From NCBI GenBank assembly GCA_958295665.1, contig OY282559.1, forward strand, positions 272,068,047 to 272,132,046: a stretch of 64,000 nt of DNA, given 5' to 3'. Position 1 is the first letter of the stretch; each line of letters opens with the position of its first letter. Below are positions 11,466 through 23,300 of this stretch, in pieces. The notes beneath the pieces are model-generated. The model made no database searches. It was not told the DNA's origin and saw nothing but the letters and a program-made list of their open reading frames with translations. The DNA is from Tipula vernalis. Taxonomy: Eukaryota; Arthropoda; Insecta; Diptera; Tipulidae. The position numbers and the translations under genes are program-made.

Positions 11466-12804
11466 ATGAAGGACCCAACCACCATCAATCATGCTCTAAA
11501 AATTCACTTGACATTAAATCTAGTGATACGAAGTGCTTTTAAATTAATTCGTGAGTTTAACGGAACTCCAGATAATTTGCATCGATTTATTTACTGTTGT
11601 AACATATTCAAGGATGTGAAAAAAGATGACATTCCAATATTTATGGAATTAGTGCAAGTGAAACTAGTGGGTGAAGCATACAATAAAACTGTATTAACTA
11701 AAACATATACTACATGGGAAGACTTACAGATCGATCTAAAATCAAAATTTTATACTGTTAGAGCTTTTGAACATGTGCAAGTAGAAGTGGTTCAAACTCG
11801 TCAACGATATAATGAATCTATAAAAGATTTTGCTATTAAAATTGAAAATTTTTTAGCAGAATTAAATAAATCCTCTTTCGGTATTGATGGTGCAGGTCAT
11901 CTAGATAAAAATGGCTTTGAGGTCTTTTGAAGACGGTCTTAGAAATCCAGAGTGGGATTTTGCACAAAAGGCGAGAAGAGAGTTTATCTCTTTTTTTTAA
12001 AAGAATAAGTTTTTACTCCATTTCATTCGGTCTATGTCGCTTTTTCTATTTCGATCTCAGTCAATTATATTATGTATAAGAGCTATCTCCTTTTCTCCGC
12101 TTCGACCACGTACCTGCCCCCCACGTACCCCCATTGGTGAGAGACACAGACGAATGATAGTTGAAATAGAATAACATTTTATTTTGGCTAGTTGAGATCG
12201 CATTAATAAAATATATTTCTACTGAGCGAAATAGTGTTCATATTTAGTTTAAGTAAAAGAGACATAAAACTCGCTTCTCACCTTTGGTGCAAAATCTCAC
12301 TCCCGGTCAAGTTAAATAATAAAGGCGTGTAGATTTGACAATTTAAAAGATGCTAACGTCAAAGCCCTTGAAGAAGAAAATTTGAGTTTAGCTAACAAAA
12401 TTAAAACTATTAAACCGGAATTAACTCCTCACAATCAAAACAAACAAGTTAAATGTCAAATATGTTCGAAATTAGGCCATAGTGCAAAAACTTGCTACAG
12501 TCGAAATCCAAATTCCTCAACTGCGGTTTATAGCAATCATTCTATCAATGCAAGTCAACCAAATCGTAATCAATGCTTTAGGCCAAATACAATTCAAACA
12601 GGTAATACCTCACGAATCAACCATATTTCCGTATCATGCGCTGATTGTAAAAAATTGGGCCATCATATTAGCGTATGTCATTCTAGAAAAAGGGTTAATG
12701 AACAAAGAAATGATCCACAGAAATCGAATTTAGAAACCACAAAAAACTCAACCGAATCCAACCGAGAATCAAAGGATGTAGCGGTTCGGGTTCAAGACCT
12801 GTAA
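11466..12804 (+). pseudogene. gag: gypsy-type Gag, interrupted by a MITE, with two CCHC knuckles
   Basis: The first part (11466-11930) has the helical Gag core pattern (FNGTPDNLHRFIYCCNIF, then TWEDLQIDLKSKF). The reading frame is broken by a 353-bp insertion at 11950-12302. It resumes near 12330 with a Lys/Glu-rich stretch (DANVKALEEENLSLANKI) and two knuckles, CQICSKLGHSAKTC and CADCKKLGHHISVC, both CX2CX4HX4C. Two knuckles and a Gag core support a gypsy Gag that packages element RNA. The frame ends at 12804 before the protease remnant. Confidence 0.75.
11950..12302. mobile_element. 353-bp MITE with about 37-bp terminal inverted repeats
   Basis: The left end GAGTGGGATTTTGCACAAAA continues for about 37 bp and is matched, inverted, at 12266-12302 with about five mismatches. 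The interior is non-coding and T-rich near the left end. It splits the gag frame, which resumes on the far side, so this is an insertion. A clear target duplication longer than 2 bp was not seen, so the superfamily is undecided. Confidence 0.7.
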
Positions 12805-13689
12805 ATCTACATCCCATTCAAAATACTAGTTCTGACATTAAAGTTTCTAACTCGTTACATGACTTTGAACCAAACGATTCATGCCCATCTTATTCTTCAA
12901 GTTTAAATTTAGATAAAAAAAACTTATTTTATTTTTCAATCAACTTTCATAATGATGACATGAAATTCGTTAGTCTTTCTTTAGATATTTTAACATAACC
13001 TCAATTTTTCTTAGTCGATACCGGTGTAGACATAAGCATCATAAACAGAGAATTTATAAAACCTGATGTATTTTGTTACCCAAACTAAAAAGTTTTTATA
13101 AAGAGGATAAACCCAGAGTTATTAGAAACCATGGCATTGTGTCCATCAAAAATATACCTATCCAACAATATTTCACTACCCATAAATTTCACATTGTTTA
13201 ATTGAAAGTTTGATTTTTCCAATAAATTATGCAGGAATTATTGGTAACGATTTTCTTCGATCAACTCAATATTTCGAACTGAATTCTTTAATAGTTTCTT
13301 TAACGCCAGAAATGCTTAAATATTTATACTGCTGATTCAACTTTTCACACAAGTAATAAGCAAATTATTTAAATGTTTACTCGGTGGTAGCAAAATTGCA
13401 ACTGATATGAATACTGAAGATCATCGATCATCGATAATTAAAATTTGCCGTGAATTTAATGACATCTTTCATCTACTTGGTGATCAACTAACCACTACAA
13501 ATTCTGTATGTCACCGTATTCCTAAATAACCGTAGAAGATATTTTCCCTCTTCCAAACATTGTCGATATATTAGACCAACTGGGTGACGCAGCACACTTC
13601 ACTACCTTAGACTTGGCAGATGGTTACCATCAGATTGCCCTCAGCGAAGACGACTCAAATGGGACATTACCACTTCGCTGGGAGCGATA

Positions 13690-14275
13690 AACCCGAATTT
13701 CCCGAGATCCCGGGAATCACATGAAAGTACAATAGATATCATTAATTTTGGGGCTCGAATGCCTCAACGGAAACAATTGCACGAGTGAATGCGCTGATCC
13801 CAATTTTCCATACCTTTTTTGCATAAATTGCTTTTAAGTCCGTGGTTTATTGAAATGGACAATTGACTTGACAGAGCTCCATAGAAAAATGGTCCATTTC
13901 TGCGCGAAAATCAAATCAATTGTTTGACCAGATAGTGCGGTAAATGGCGCCGTCCTGCTGAAACCACATCTCGGCCAAGTCCATTTCTTCCAATTTTTGC
14001 TACAAAAAAAAAAAAAAAAGAACAGTCAGTATATCACTGTTTCGGTTTCCATTAACCGTAACTGATTGTTTATTTTTGTTTTAAAAAAAATGTACAAATA
14101 ACGCCTCCAGAACAGACTCCCCACCAAAGGTCAATTTTTGTGGATGTAATGTCGTTTCGTGAATGACTTCGGGTTGTTTGCTTGACCAAATCCGAAAATG
14201 TTACATATTAACGAAGCCGTTGAGCTAAAAATTAGCTTCATCGCTCAGATGAAAATTAGCAGTCTTCGTGAAGTT
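13690..14275 (-). pseudogene. mariner-like transposase, C-terminal half
   Basis: Read on the minus strand, three blocks of an insect mariner-type DDE/D transposase are visible: FHLSDEANF with LNGFVN behind it (about 14190-14250), HPQKLTFGG near 14130, and MDLAEMWFQQDGA near 13950-13990. The last contains the second catalytic Asp region. Stops and frameshifts are many. The N-terminal half is at 16797-17125, beyond the LINE at 14275-16793, so one transposase gene was split by that insertion. Confidence 0.65.
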
Positions 14276-16599
14276 TGTTTAGAGCCCAATCAGAGAAGTT
14301 AGTTGGCAGTAGATGGTTATGCGGCTTCAGTTCTTGGGTTAAGTTTTTTGGCGTTCAACTAATTAATACTGTTCGGAACAACATGGGTCGTATTCTCGAT
14401 CTGGTGTTTACATCAATTCAATCAGTTCATGTGATAGCTTGTGCTGACTTGGGAGGGAGTTCCAGTATCTTTCATACACCATTGCTTATCGAAATAAATT
14501 TTTTGGAATATAGCATAGCTGAATTTATTGTTAAGGATGTTAAATTTGATTTTTTGAATGCAGACTTTGTGTCCCTTGATGAATATTTTGGTATAATTGA
14601 CTGGTCTGAGTTTTTAGTGAATAATAATAATAATAATATTTCCGAAATTGTTGAACGGTTTTATGGTGCTGTAAATGCAGGATTTGACCAGTTTGTTCCC
14701 AAAAAGGCGACACGCTGTGAGTACAGTGAACCGTGGTTTAACCATTCGTTGAAAAATCTTGCTAACCGCAAATCTAAGGCTAGTAAGTTATTTAAGCGTT
14801 CTGGTAATGGTACGGATTATGAAAAATATTGTATGTTATGGAAAGAATTCAAATATCTTAATGATTTTCTTTACAATATTTATATTTTACGAATTGAGGA
14901 TGAAATAAGAAGTAATCCTAAAAGATTTTTTTCATTTATTGATGGTAAAAGAAAAGCTGTAGGTTTTCCAACAGTAATGTCTCACAATGGGGACTCAATT
15001 TCCGGTCCTGAGGGGGTATGTGACGCTTTTGTACGTTTTTTCAAGGGTGTTTTTAAGAAGAAGAATGATTCTAGTTTTGGTAATGGTCCATCAAGCGATA
15101 AGTTGAATGTCCTTCAACTTACGAAACAGGAAATTTTGGTTGGTTTATTACATCTAGATACGTTTAAAGGCACCGGTCCGGATGGGATTCCACCGATCAT
15201 TTTAAAAAATTGTGCTCATTCTTTAGCTGAACCGTTATATTATATGTTTAACATTAGTCTTCAAACTGGTATTTTTCCTGATATATGGAAAACCGCATTT
15301 GTTCGGCCAGTGTTTAAGTGTAGTTCTAAGTGTGATATTACATGTCATAGACCAATCAATATTCTTTCCGTCATTCCTAAATTGTTTGAAATGTTAGTAA
15401 AGCAAAGACTTGAGTTTATTTTAATGAATTATGTTAGCCCTTTACAGCACGGATTTGTGCAGGGTAGATCTACCGTTACTAATTTGATGGTATTTTCTAA
15501 TTACTTATACGATGTTTTAAGCCAGAGAGTTCAAGTTGATGTAATTTATACGGATTTTTCAAAAGCTTTTGATAAGTTGGATCACGTCTTATTATTAAAA
15601 AAACTTATTGTATGAATAATGAATCCATCCCTCTTAGTTGGATTGCTTCATACTTAACGAATCGCACGCAATGTGTTAAAATTATTGATACTGTATCGAA
15701 TTCATATGTAGCGTCCTGTGGTATCCCTCAGGGCAGTCATCTTGGCCCGTTTTTATTTATACTTTTCATCAAAGATATTATTGACTGTTTTAATTTTTGT
15801 AAATGTTTGATGTATGCGGATGATATAAAGATATACGCAGAGATAAAATCTGCTTCTGACACTAGACGTGTTCAAAATGAATTAAATTTAGTTTGTGTCT
15901 GGACTGTCCGTAATAAACTAAGGTTAAACATTTCCAAATGTAAAGTAATGTCTTTCTGTAAATCTCGTACATCTTGTGTTGAAGTACCGTATATACTGTA
16001 CGATGAAGTTGTGAGTAGAGTATTAATAATGAGTGACTTAGGAGTTTTATTTTCGAACAACTTGAGTTTTAACAAGCTCATAGATTTAATAATTAATAAA
16101 GCTAATTCAATGTTGGGGTTTATTAAAAGATATGGCAAGGAATTTCATGATTCTTACACATTGAAAACATTACATGTTACTTATGTAAGGTCCATTCTGG
16201 AATATGCATCGATAATTCGGCAACCGTTTTATAAGTTTCATTAGGATAGAATTGAGAGTGTACAGAAGCAGTTTTTAATTTTTGCACTTAGAACACTTCC
16301 TACCTAGATGTCATTCTGAAGATAGATTTAAAAGAGAGCCATATGAATATAGACTGAAATTAATCAATTTATGTACCTTAGTTGTTAGGCGTGATAAAAC
16401 TAATGCCGTTTTCGCTCGTGATATCATTTGCTCTCGAGTTAATTGCCCAGAACTTTTATCGTTATTTTATTTTAGTGTCCCTGTTAGGTTTTTGCGTCCA
16501 AGAAATACCTTGCTTCGATTGCCTTTCAGGAGAATAAATTTTGAAGGTTTTAGTCCTTTTTTTAACGTGCTAAATTCTTCTAATGTATACTACGACTAG
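14275..16599 (+). pseudogene. Jockey-type LINE ORF2: endonuclease end, reverse transcriptase, C-terminal domain
   Basis: Three frames make one ORF2: 14275-15615, 15612-16244 and 16282-16599. The endonuclease tail reads GRILDLVFTS near 14385. RT blocks follow in order: KGTGPDGIPP (about 15170), RPINILSVIPKLFE, QHGFVQGRSTVTNL (about 15450), DVIYTDFSKAFDKLDH (about 15538), IPQGSHLGPFLF (about 15724) and the catalytic MYADD (about 15808). A frameshift at about 15610 and a stop plus frameshift at 16242-16290 break it, so it is dead in cis, though few lesions have accumulated. The protein nicks target DNA and copies element RNA. Confidence 0.85.
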
Positions 16600-16793
16600 T
16601 TTGATTTTCATATATGAAGAGAATTATTTAAAACAAATTTGAATTAATTTATTTGGATTGTATAATGTACTTTAATTATTTTTAATATTTATCTATACTA
16701 TTGTTACTTATAGTTTCACTTGTTTCTTTTATTTGGATTACAGTAATCATACTATGTATTAAATATATTAATGATGAAATAAATAAATAAATA
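14275..16793 (+). mobile_element. Jockey-type non-LTR retrotransposon (LINE), 5'-truncated
   Basis: The element starts inside the endonuclease domain and ends in an AAATAAATAAAT tail at about 16778-16793, as expected for target-primed insertion. It contains no LTR. It lies inside the mariner-like relic. A related, older copy occurs at 54015-56865. Confidence 0.88.
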
Positions 16794-16796
16794 GGG

Positions 16797-17125
16797 CGAT
16801 CTCAAGTCCTTGCGCAAAATTCGCCATGGTGACGTTTGGGAGACGTCCAAATCCTGCAAACTGCGCAGAATTAACTGCTTTGCCTTCTCATTCACACTCT
16901 CGCGTACAATCGTAATATTCTTAGCAATCCTTGCATTTCTTTGTCTTATTGGCACGGCAACATTATGAAGTGATTATGTTGACTTGAATTTTTCCACAAG
17001 ACCTTTAATGGTGTGTCTAGTTGGACGATTATAGCGATCGAACCGAACGCGAACTTGGATGACAAATTTGTATGATTTGTAGACGTGACCGTAAACCGGA
17101 GTAAAGTTGACGACAAACACAAATA
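16797..17125 (-). pseudogene. mariner-like transposase, N-terminal half
   Basis: On the minus strand the DNA-binding part of the same mariner-type transposase can be read. A short RFDRYNRPTRHTIKGLVEKF block (about 16995-17055) is followed by RNARIAKNITIVRESV and SQTSPWRILRKDL next to the LINE tail. This is the paired-like helix-turn-helix region. The rest is at 13690-14275. A stretch between the two halves seems to be missing, so the LINE insertion or later decay removed some coding sequence. Confidence 0.6.
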
Positions 17126-17304
17126 AATCTAGTACAAAAAAGCATGGCCCCTAATGAAAAACCCTGACTATTTTATTTCTATAACGGCATAGGAATAATA
17201 TATTACAGTAAAACCTCTGTTTAAGACACTTAGATCCGAATATAGAAAATTTGAATATCTCGTTTAAAAGTTTATCCATCAATAGCTTTGTCAAGTCAAA
17301 GTCA

Positions 17305-18056
17305 GGCCTATTAGGAAGGACCTTGGCTATTTCTTAGCCGATTACGATAAAATCCAGCATGCGCGATGGAAACGGAATTCTAAAATGAGTTTTACATGAA
17401 GTTCTAGAATTTGGTTACTGAGGAGTGAAATTGGTGTTACATTAACCGATTATGGTGAAATTCGATTTGTGCGATGGAAATAGGATTCTAAAATGAAATT
17501 AAGAGGAAGTACTGGAATATAAAGAAGGCCAATTAGGAAGGAACTTGGCCGTATCTTAACCGATTATAATGAAATTAGGCGCGTACGCCAGAAACGCGAT
17601 TTTAAAATACCGTTTACATGGAACTCTGCAAAATGACCAATTAGGAAGGAACTTAGTGATTTCTTTACAGATTACGATGAAATTCAGCATCCCTGACGGA
17701 AAGGGGATTCCACAGTGAGTTTTATATGTAGTTCCGAAATATGGCCAGCTAAAATGAACTTGCGCGTTTCTTAACTGATTATGATGAAATTCAGAATACA
17801 CGACGGAAATGGGATTATGAAATGAGTTTTAAACGAAGGAACTTGGCTATTTCTTACTTATGTTGTTTACTTAATAAGTTTTGAAATAAGGCCAATTAAA
17901 AAAGAACTCAGTTATTTCTTTACCGACTTTAATCCCTAATTGATATTCCAGCACTTCTTCTAAATATCATGTTAGATTTTCGTACACATCAAATTTTATC
18001 ATTATCGGTTAAGAAAAAGCAAAGTTCCTTCATAATTGGCCTGAATTTGACCTGGA
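17305..18056. repeat. Degenerate tandem repeat, unit about 105-117 bp, with one inverted unit
   Basis: Units begin with a form of GGCCAATTAGGAAGGAACTT, then TTTCTTAACCGATTATGATG, then a GACGGAAATGGGATTCTAAA-like stretch. Starts are seen at about 17305, 17422, 17527, 17636, 17742 and 17891. A further unit lies inverted at about 18005-18056. The units differ from each other by many substitutions, so the array is old. Confidence 0.7.
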
Positions 18057-18139
18057 AATGTGATATTTATATAAACTTCTGAAAGAGTTATTCAAATTTT
18101 CCATATTTGAAATGCTTGTGAAGTTTTTCCATAAAAGTA

Positions 18140-18985
18140 TGCCCCATAAAAGTATTGGTGCGGCATTCAATAAATTGATTGTTGAACGTTGAATTTACAA
18201 ATTAACGATTTCCTAATTACTGGCTAGCTCTATGACCATCACCCTAACGAAAATTCTCAGTGGTAGTAGGCTATTGCCAATAATTCTGGCTATTTTCGAA
18301 ACAAAAAAATTGGGCTTTTCATACTTAAAATGAGGATTGCATACAAACTCGCTATTGAACGTTGAATGCAGAACACATACCGCGTTCCTAAACGGTGATA
18401 AATAACCTCAATGACCGTCGGTCTAGTGATGATTTTCTATTGGAATAAGAGGTCAATGCCAATAATGAACGTTGAACGTTGAATAAAGAACACATCTCGC
18501 TTTCCTAATTGTGGTAATCTCAATGATCATCGGTCTAGTGATGATTTTCTAAAATAATCCCGAGCAATGTGAGGAAAAACATTTGGGGGGATCATACTTA
18601 AAAGTGGGATTGAATAGAAAGCCGTTGTTGAACGTTGAATATAGAACACGTATCGCTTTCCTAAACGGTGATAACCTTAATGAGCATCACTAGTGATGAA
18701 TTTCTATTAGACTAGGCCAGTGTCAATAATCAAGGCTCATAGAAAAAAAAAATTGTTGCGATCATACTCTAAATTAGGATTGAATATTGATTAGTCCAAT
18801 AGAAAATTATCACGATGCTCATTGAGGTTATCACCGTTTAGGAAAGCGATTTGCGATCTATATTCAACATCCAACAACGAGTTTCTATTCAAACCTAATT
18901 TAAAGTATGATCGCCCCAAACTGTTTTTTTTTAAATAGCCAGAATTAATGGCAATGGCATACTCCAATTTAGAATGTTCATTAGG
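18140..18985. repeat. Second tandem repeat family ending in an inverted copy
   Basis: Units share GTTGAACGTTGAATA, CGCTTTCCTAAACGGTGATA, ATGAGCATC and TAGTGATGATTTTCTATT, with starts near 18186, 18365, 18480 and 18631. The last unit is repeated in reverse at about 18795-18985, which gives a hairpin-capable pair of arms near 18570-18720 and 18795-18985 with about 75 bp between. Confidence 0.7.
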
Positions 18986-19191
18986 TTGATGGTTTCAGAG
19001 CTTCCCAGTAATTATTAAATATTTAATCTTTAAATGAAACGTTTAACAATCAACTTGTTGAATGAAGCACCAAGCCATTGATAGAGAAAATAATTTTCGG
19101 AATGTTTTCGGAAAAACAAAAAAGGTACCGTTGAAAATAAGAGACAGACCAATCCCAAATTAGTCTCTTAAACCGAGGTATTTTCTGTATT

Positions 19192-19620
19192 TTTCCTATG
19201 CGGTTATTGACTTACAGGGTGGTTATTTTCCGGGTCAGACTTTGATACAGAGACTTGAATTCCAGAATTTTGTTTGAGAATCCCTAAATATTCTATACGG
19301 TTTTGATTTATACCAGTACATACTCGTACATACGAAATACATCGAAAACCGGAAAATCCCAGGGTGTTCTCAGTCATAATTTTGAAACCGGGAAACCGGG
19401 ATCCCGTAAAAACCTACTTAGTCTGGATGTCTGAATGTCTTTATATATCTAAAGAAAGGTTTGTGTGATTTAGATTTTTTTTCTGCAAATCTCTTTCTAC
19501 GGTCAAAACGGAGGATTGTAGAGCTTTTAGAACCTCTATATCAAGAGGTCGGATAACGGCCATACATATAAAAATCACGTGTTCACCAACACGTTGCGCA
19601 TGATTTTCAATCCCCGTTTG
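19192..19620. other. Unassigned spacer
   Basis: No coding sequence or repeat structure recognised. Short CCGGGAAACCGGGATCCCG-type palindromic words occur at about 19388-19410. Confidence 0.4.
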
Positions 19621-20355
19621 AGAATTGAATTGGGCGTTAGGTTCAGGATTGAGTTGAAGGTTGAGTTGGGAGTTGATTTGCGGGTTGAGTTGCGGTTGAT
19701 TTGTAGTTAAGTTGAGGTTGGGTTAGGATTGAGTGAACAGTTCATGAGTTGGGCCTTGAGTTTTGGATTAAGTTGAGGTTTGAGTTGGAGGTTAAGTTAG
19801 AATTGAGTTGACTCATGTATGCATGCAGACCGCGTTGATTTAGAAATTGAATTGATCCTTGAGTTATGGTTGATTTTTTATGAGGAGCTCAGTTTGGGGA
19901 TTTATTTGGGGTAAGTTGGGGGATTAGTCGGAAGTTAGCTTAAGTTGAATTCATGATTTTGAGTAGAGAGTTTAGAATTGCCTCGAGGTGGGGTTGAGTT
20001 AATGTTGAATTGGAGTGGAGTTAGCTTAGGTTGGCGTTAAATGAGAGGTTCAGCTGAGAAATTATTTGAGGGTAGAGTTGAAGGTTAGATTGAGTTGAGT
20101 TTATACATGTGCTTTTCAGGCTGTGTTGATTTGATGAATGACTTGGGCCCTGAGTTGACGGTTGAGTTGAGGGTTAATGTTAGGGTCGAGTTAAGTTTGA
20201 GCTAGGCTGAGTTTGGGTTCAGTGTGCTTGTAATTTTTCGGACTATGATGTATGATCATTTGAGGATTGAGTGGTGCATTGAGTTTTGGGTTGAGTTGAG
20301 ACAGGGTTAAGTTGGAGTCGAGTCATCGGTTGAGTTCAGGTTGAGGTGGGGTTCA
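19620..20355. repeat. G/T-rich, strand-asymmetric degenerate array of GGTTGAGTT-type words
   Basis: For about 730 bp the plus strand is dominated by variants of TTGAGTTGAGGTTGAGTTGG with very little C. Steps are roughly 10-15 bp. Longer phrases also recur, such as CATGCAGACCGCGTTGATTT (about 19822) and a relative near 20110, which suggests a higher-order repeat. No coding capacity is evident. It is not a CRISPR array, because there are no constant repeats with unique spacers. Confidence 0.65.
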
Positions 20356-23300
20356 TTGAGGAATTCAGACCATGTACAGATACATTTTTTTACCATGAGA
20401 ATTCTTGCAGATCATTTGTTGTTAATGATATTTGTTTATAATGTTTGCCTAGATCGTACCGAAAATAAACTTTAAAATGTTTGCCACACTTGGTTAATAT
20501 TTTTGCGATTTTTCAAATTTTTGTATTTCTACACTAAATCATAAACTTTTTAAAATTTAAAGTAAGAAAATTTATGGTTTATCATCATATTCCCGAAAAT
20601 AAAAATCCCCCAAAAAAAATACAAAACACGCACCATTAAAAGAGAGACCCCGTCTTATTTTTGCACGGTAAGGACCAACGGTAAGCTGCTTTGAGGGCTC
20701 TATTTTAGTATGTTTGTAATAATCAACACAAGTTTTTCAAAAATGTTCTAATTTGTTAGAATGTTGGAATTTTAATAAATCGTGAATGCGGAGGTTTGAA
20801 GTAGAGCCTCCCCTAAAAATAGCTTCTTTTTCGATTTTTTTAATTTTTTTTCTGGGGGAGGGGGGGGTTTATTTTCTTCTGGGTAACGAATGGCGTAGTA
20901 TTGGACGCTCAAGTATATTAGTGTAATTTATGGGCATGTATATAACTATTTTTCCCCTAAACGCGATACGCTATGCTTCGTCAGATATTTAGACACGTAT
21001 CAATTTCCCAAGAAGTATATTTATAGCATAACAAAAACATTTTTAGCTGCGAATTGTTTGTAATGATGGATATTAGCAAGGTATTTTATAGGCCACTTGA
21101 ATACAAAATTTATTAACGTCATTAATTCCATGGTTATTATCACACATGTATGTACATATGTATATATAAGAATGTTTTCGTTCCGTTCAACTTTAATGTC
21201 TTTGCAAACAAACTTTTGATTATCTTGTGTCATAAAAACACATACGAACACAAGTAATATTGTACGTCAATTTTTTCATAAGAATTGATTGCAAATTGAA
21301 ACGAACATTTTGATTGTTTTGTTATTAAAATGTGTTTATCAACTAAGTAATATCAAATCTGATTGTTATGTATAATTGGAATTTGTCATATTGCATAGGG
21401 TATTTAGGAATTTTAAAGTTAGTATCCTAGCGAAATTACACACGGAGGACAAAGTACAAAATAATAGCTGACGCAAACAAACAATTTTCTTCAACCACCA
21501 ACGAATTCTTATGTAAGAGTAAACTATACCAAAAACTACGAGTACGTACATAAAATGCACATAGAAGGAATTAAATCCTTTTGTTGTTGCTTCACATTTT
21601 CTCACAACTAAATAATTTGTTCCACTTTGGCGGCACCGCAGTTGAATTGTTTGAAGCATCACACATCTTCAAACTTCAAGTTTTCGTTTTGAGTTTTTTT
21701 TTAGCTTTTCTTATTCTTCAAAGAAAAAAAAAACGAAAAGCAAAACAATACATGGTTTACCAAAACAAGTTTTCCGTTGTCAAAGTAGAAGAAAAAAGCA
21801 ATTTTTTGTTGTTGGTTCAAGTACTTAAATGCACTCGGTTGTTGTTATGTTCTACTGCCGGTCTTAAGATTGAAATAAAATATAAAAGAAATTCGCTTTG
21901 TCTTAACTTATAATTAAATTAAAATTTTCTTTTGTTATTCGTCGATGCACCATGTGCACAATGAGATAATTCTAAATCGATGATTGCGATTACTACTGTT
22001 TCCATAAGATAAATTAGAAAATTCGGAAAATGTTTTAAGAAAAGTAGCAAGTAGTTGTATTGAAAAAATATCAATTATGACTTTAATTATAAAATGGATT
22101 AATTAATTAATAAACAAAAAAAATGTTTGGTTTAGTTTAAGCAGTCTTCTTTGCCTAAACAAAGCACAGGTTACTAAAGTACTAAATAAGATTGCTAAAC
22201 TAATTCTAAGTTCTTGGACTCGCAAGTTCCTTATTGTTCAGACAACGGCGGAAAACAGACGGTTTGGGCATGACAGAAAACAGATCTTTTCAGGTTGAAA
22301 AATAGAGCAAAAATCCTACTTGCCCGCTTTTTGTAAGAAAACGAAATTTTACTTCCGAAAACTAAGTTTGCTTAGGACCCAGATTTTCCTATTATTCTGA
22401 TGGATCCCCGAAACGAAAGATTGCCTAGGGCTCGGTTTTGCCTTATTTCGCCACTGGATATGGATTAGATCCACTACCATTTTAGGATGTGTAACTATGT
22501 ACCCAAAGCTTCTGATATAAGGCACAAAACACGTTAATGATGGCATTATCCACGTTCCGAATTCCTTTTATGATAAAAATGAAATCGGCCACAATAAGAC
22601 CATACTGATTCATAACGTGGTGCAGCAATTTCTGAGCGATGAGCCAACTATTAATAGGTAGAGCGGTCGCAGTCGGCTTCTCGATAAAGATAACGTTTGG
22701 CTCCTTTGGGCTTCTTCGTGAGGGAAATCGCTGAAACATGCAAACCAGTCGGTAAAAATCAGTCGCTATTACACAAGTTTCACTGACCTCTTGGCAGCAA
22801 GTTAATTTTTTTAAACATTCAGATCGTAATCTAAGTTCCGGATACTGTTTACCACAAAAATGACTCAGCTATAGTGGAAAATACCAAAATCTAATCAAAT
22901 ACTATATTTGCTATCGGTATTGCTATAATAATCGTGTTATCTAGTGTGTTATCTTTTTAAAATGGCAATTTCAATCTGAATTTTTATAAATAAAAGGGAA
23001 GGGTTGTGATCAGATTTGTTCAAATGTCATTTGTGGTGATCAAAAAAATATTTGTTATCAAAATCGATGACCTACTGATACTCATAATATCTAACGAAAT
23101 TATCGGCTTCCTAAAAGTAATGACGCGCAACTTATTAATTTAAAAATTCTGATGCCGTACAAGAACATGTTAATCGAACAAAGACATTTACTAAAATCCT
23201 AAGTGCTAAAGTAACACAGACACTTCTGTGAGACTATCAGCAGTTTACCTACTTTTGCTAGGCTTATCAGAGGTTTGGCTTTACAAATAAAGTGTGAGTA

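Larger units (their letters stand above)
11466..13660 (+). mobile_element. Decayed Ty3/gypsy element (second family)
   Basis: Gag (11466-11930 and 12330-12804), a protease remnant (LVDTGVDISIIN near 13012-13050) and the start of reverse transcriptase (PLPNIVDILDQLG, then HFTTLDLADGYHQIALSED up to about 13655) follow in the right order. Stops and frameshifts occur throughout. Homology ends at about 13660, where a mariner relic begins. The RT block resembles the 17.6/297-like gypsy group and differs from copies A and B. No LTR was found. Confidence 0.75.
17206..19187. mobile_element. Non-autonomous pogo-like (Tc1/mariner) element, 1982 bp, filled with tandem repeats
   Basis: The left end CAGTAAAACCTCTGTTTAAG and the right end, read inverted, CAGAAAATACCTCGGTTTAA match over about 26 bp. 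Both are flanked by TA (17204-17205 and 19188-19189), the target duplication of Tc1/mariner and pogo elements. No transposase frame lies inside. The interior consists of two repeat families: about 110-bp units at 17305-17940 and a 115-180-bp unit family at 18140-18985. The element therefore looks like a mobile carrier of satellite-like repeats. Assignment to pogo rests on the TIR form and TA and is moderately sure. Confidence 0.6.

Noticed and set aside
19620..20355. Possible CRISPR-like array
   Set aside because: Units are degenerate and contiguous, with no constant repeat and unique spacers, and the genome is eukaryotic.
22482..22739. 85-codon minus-strand ORF considered as a Harbinger fragment
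   Set aside because: No DDE motif or conserved block could be confirmed.
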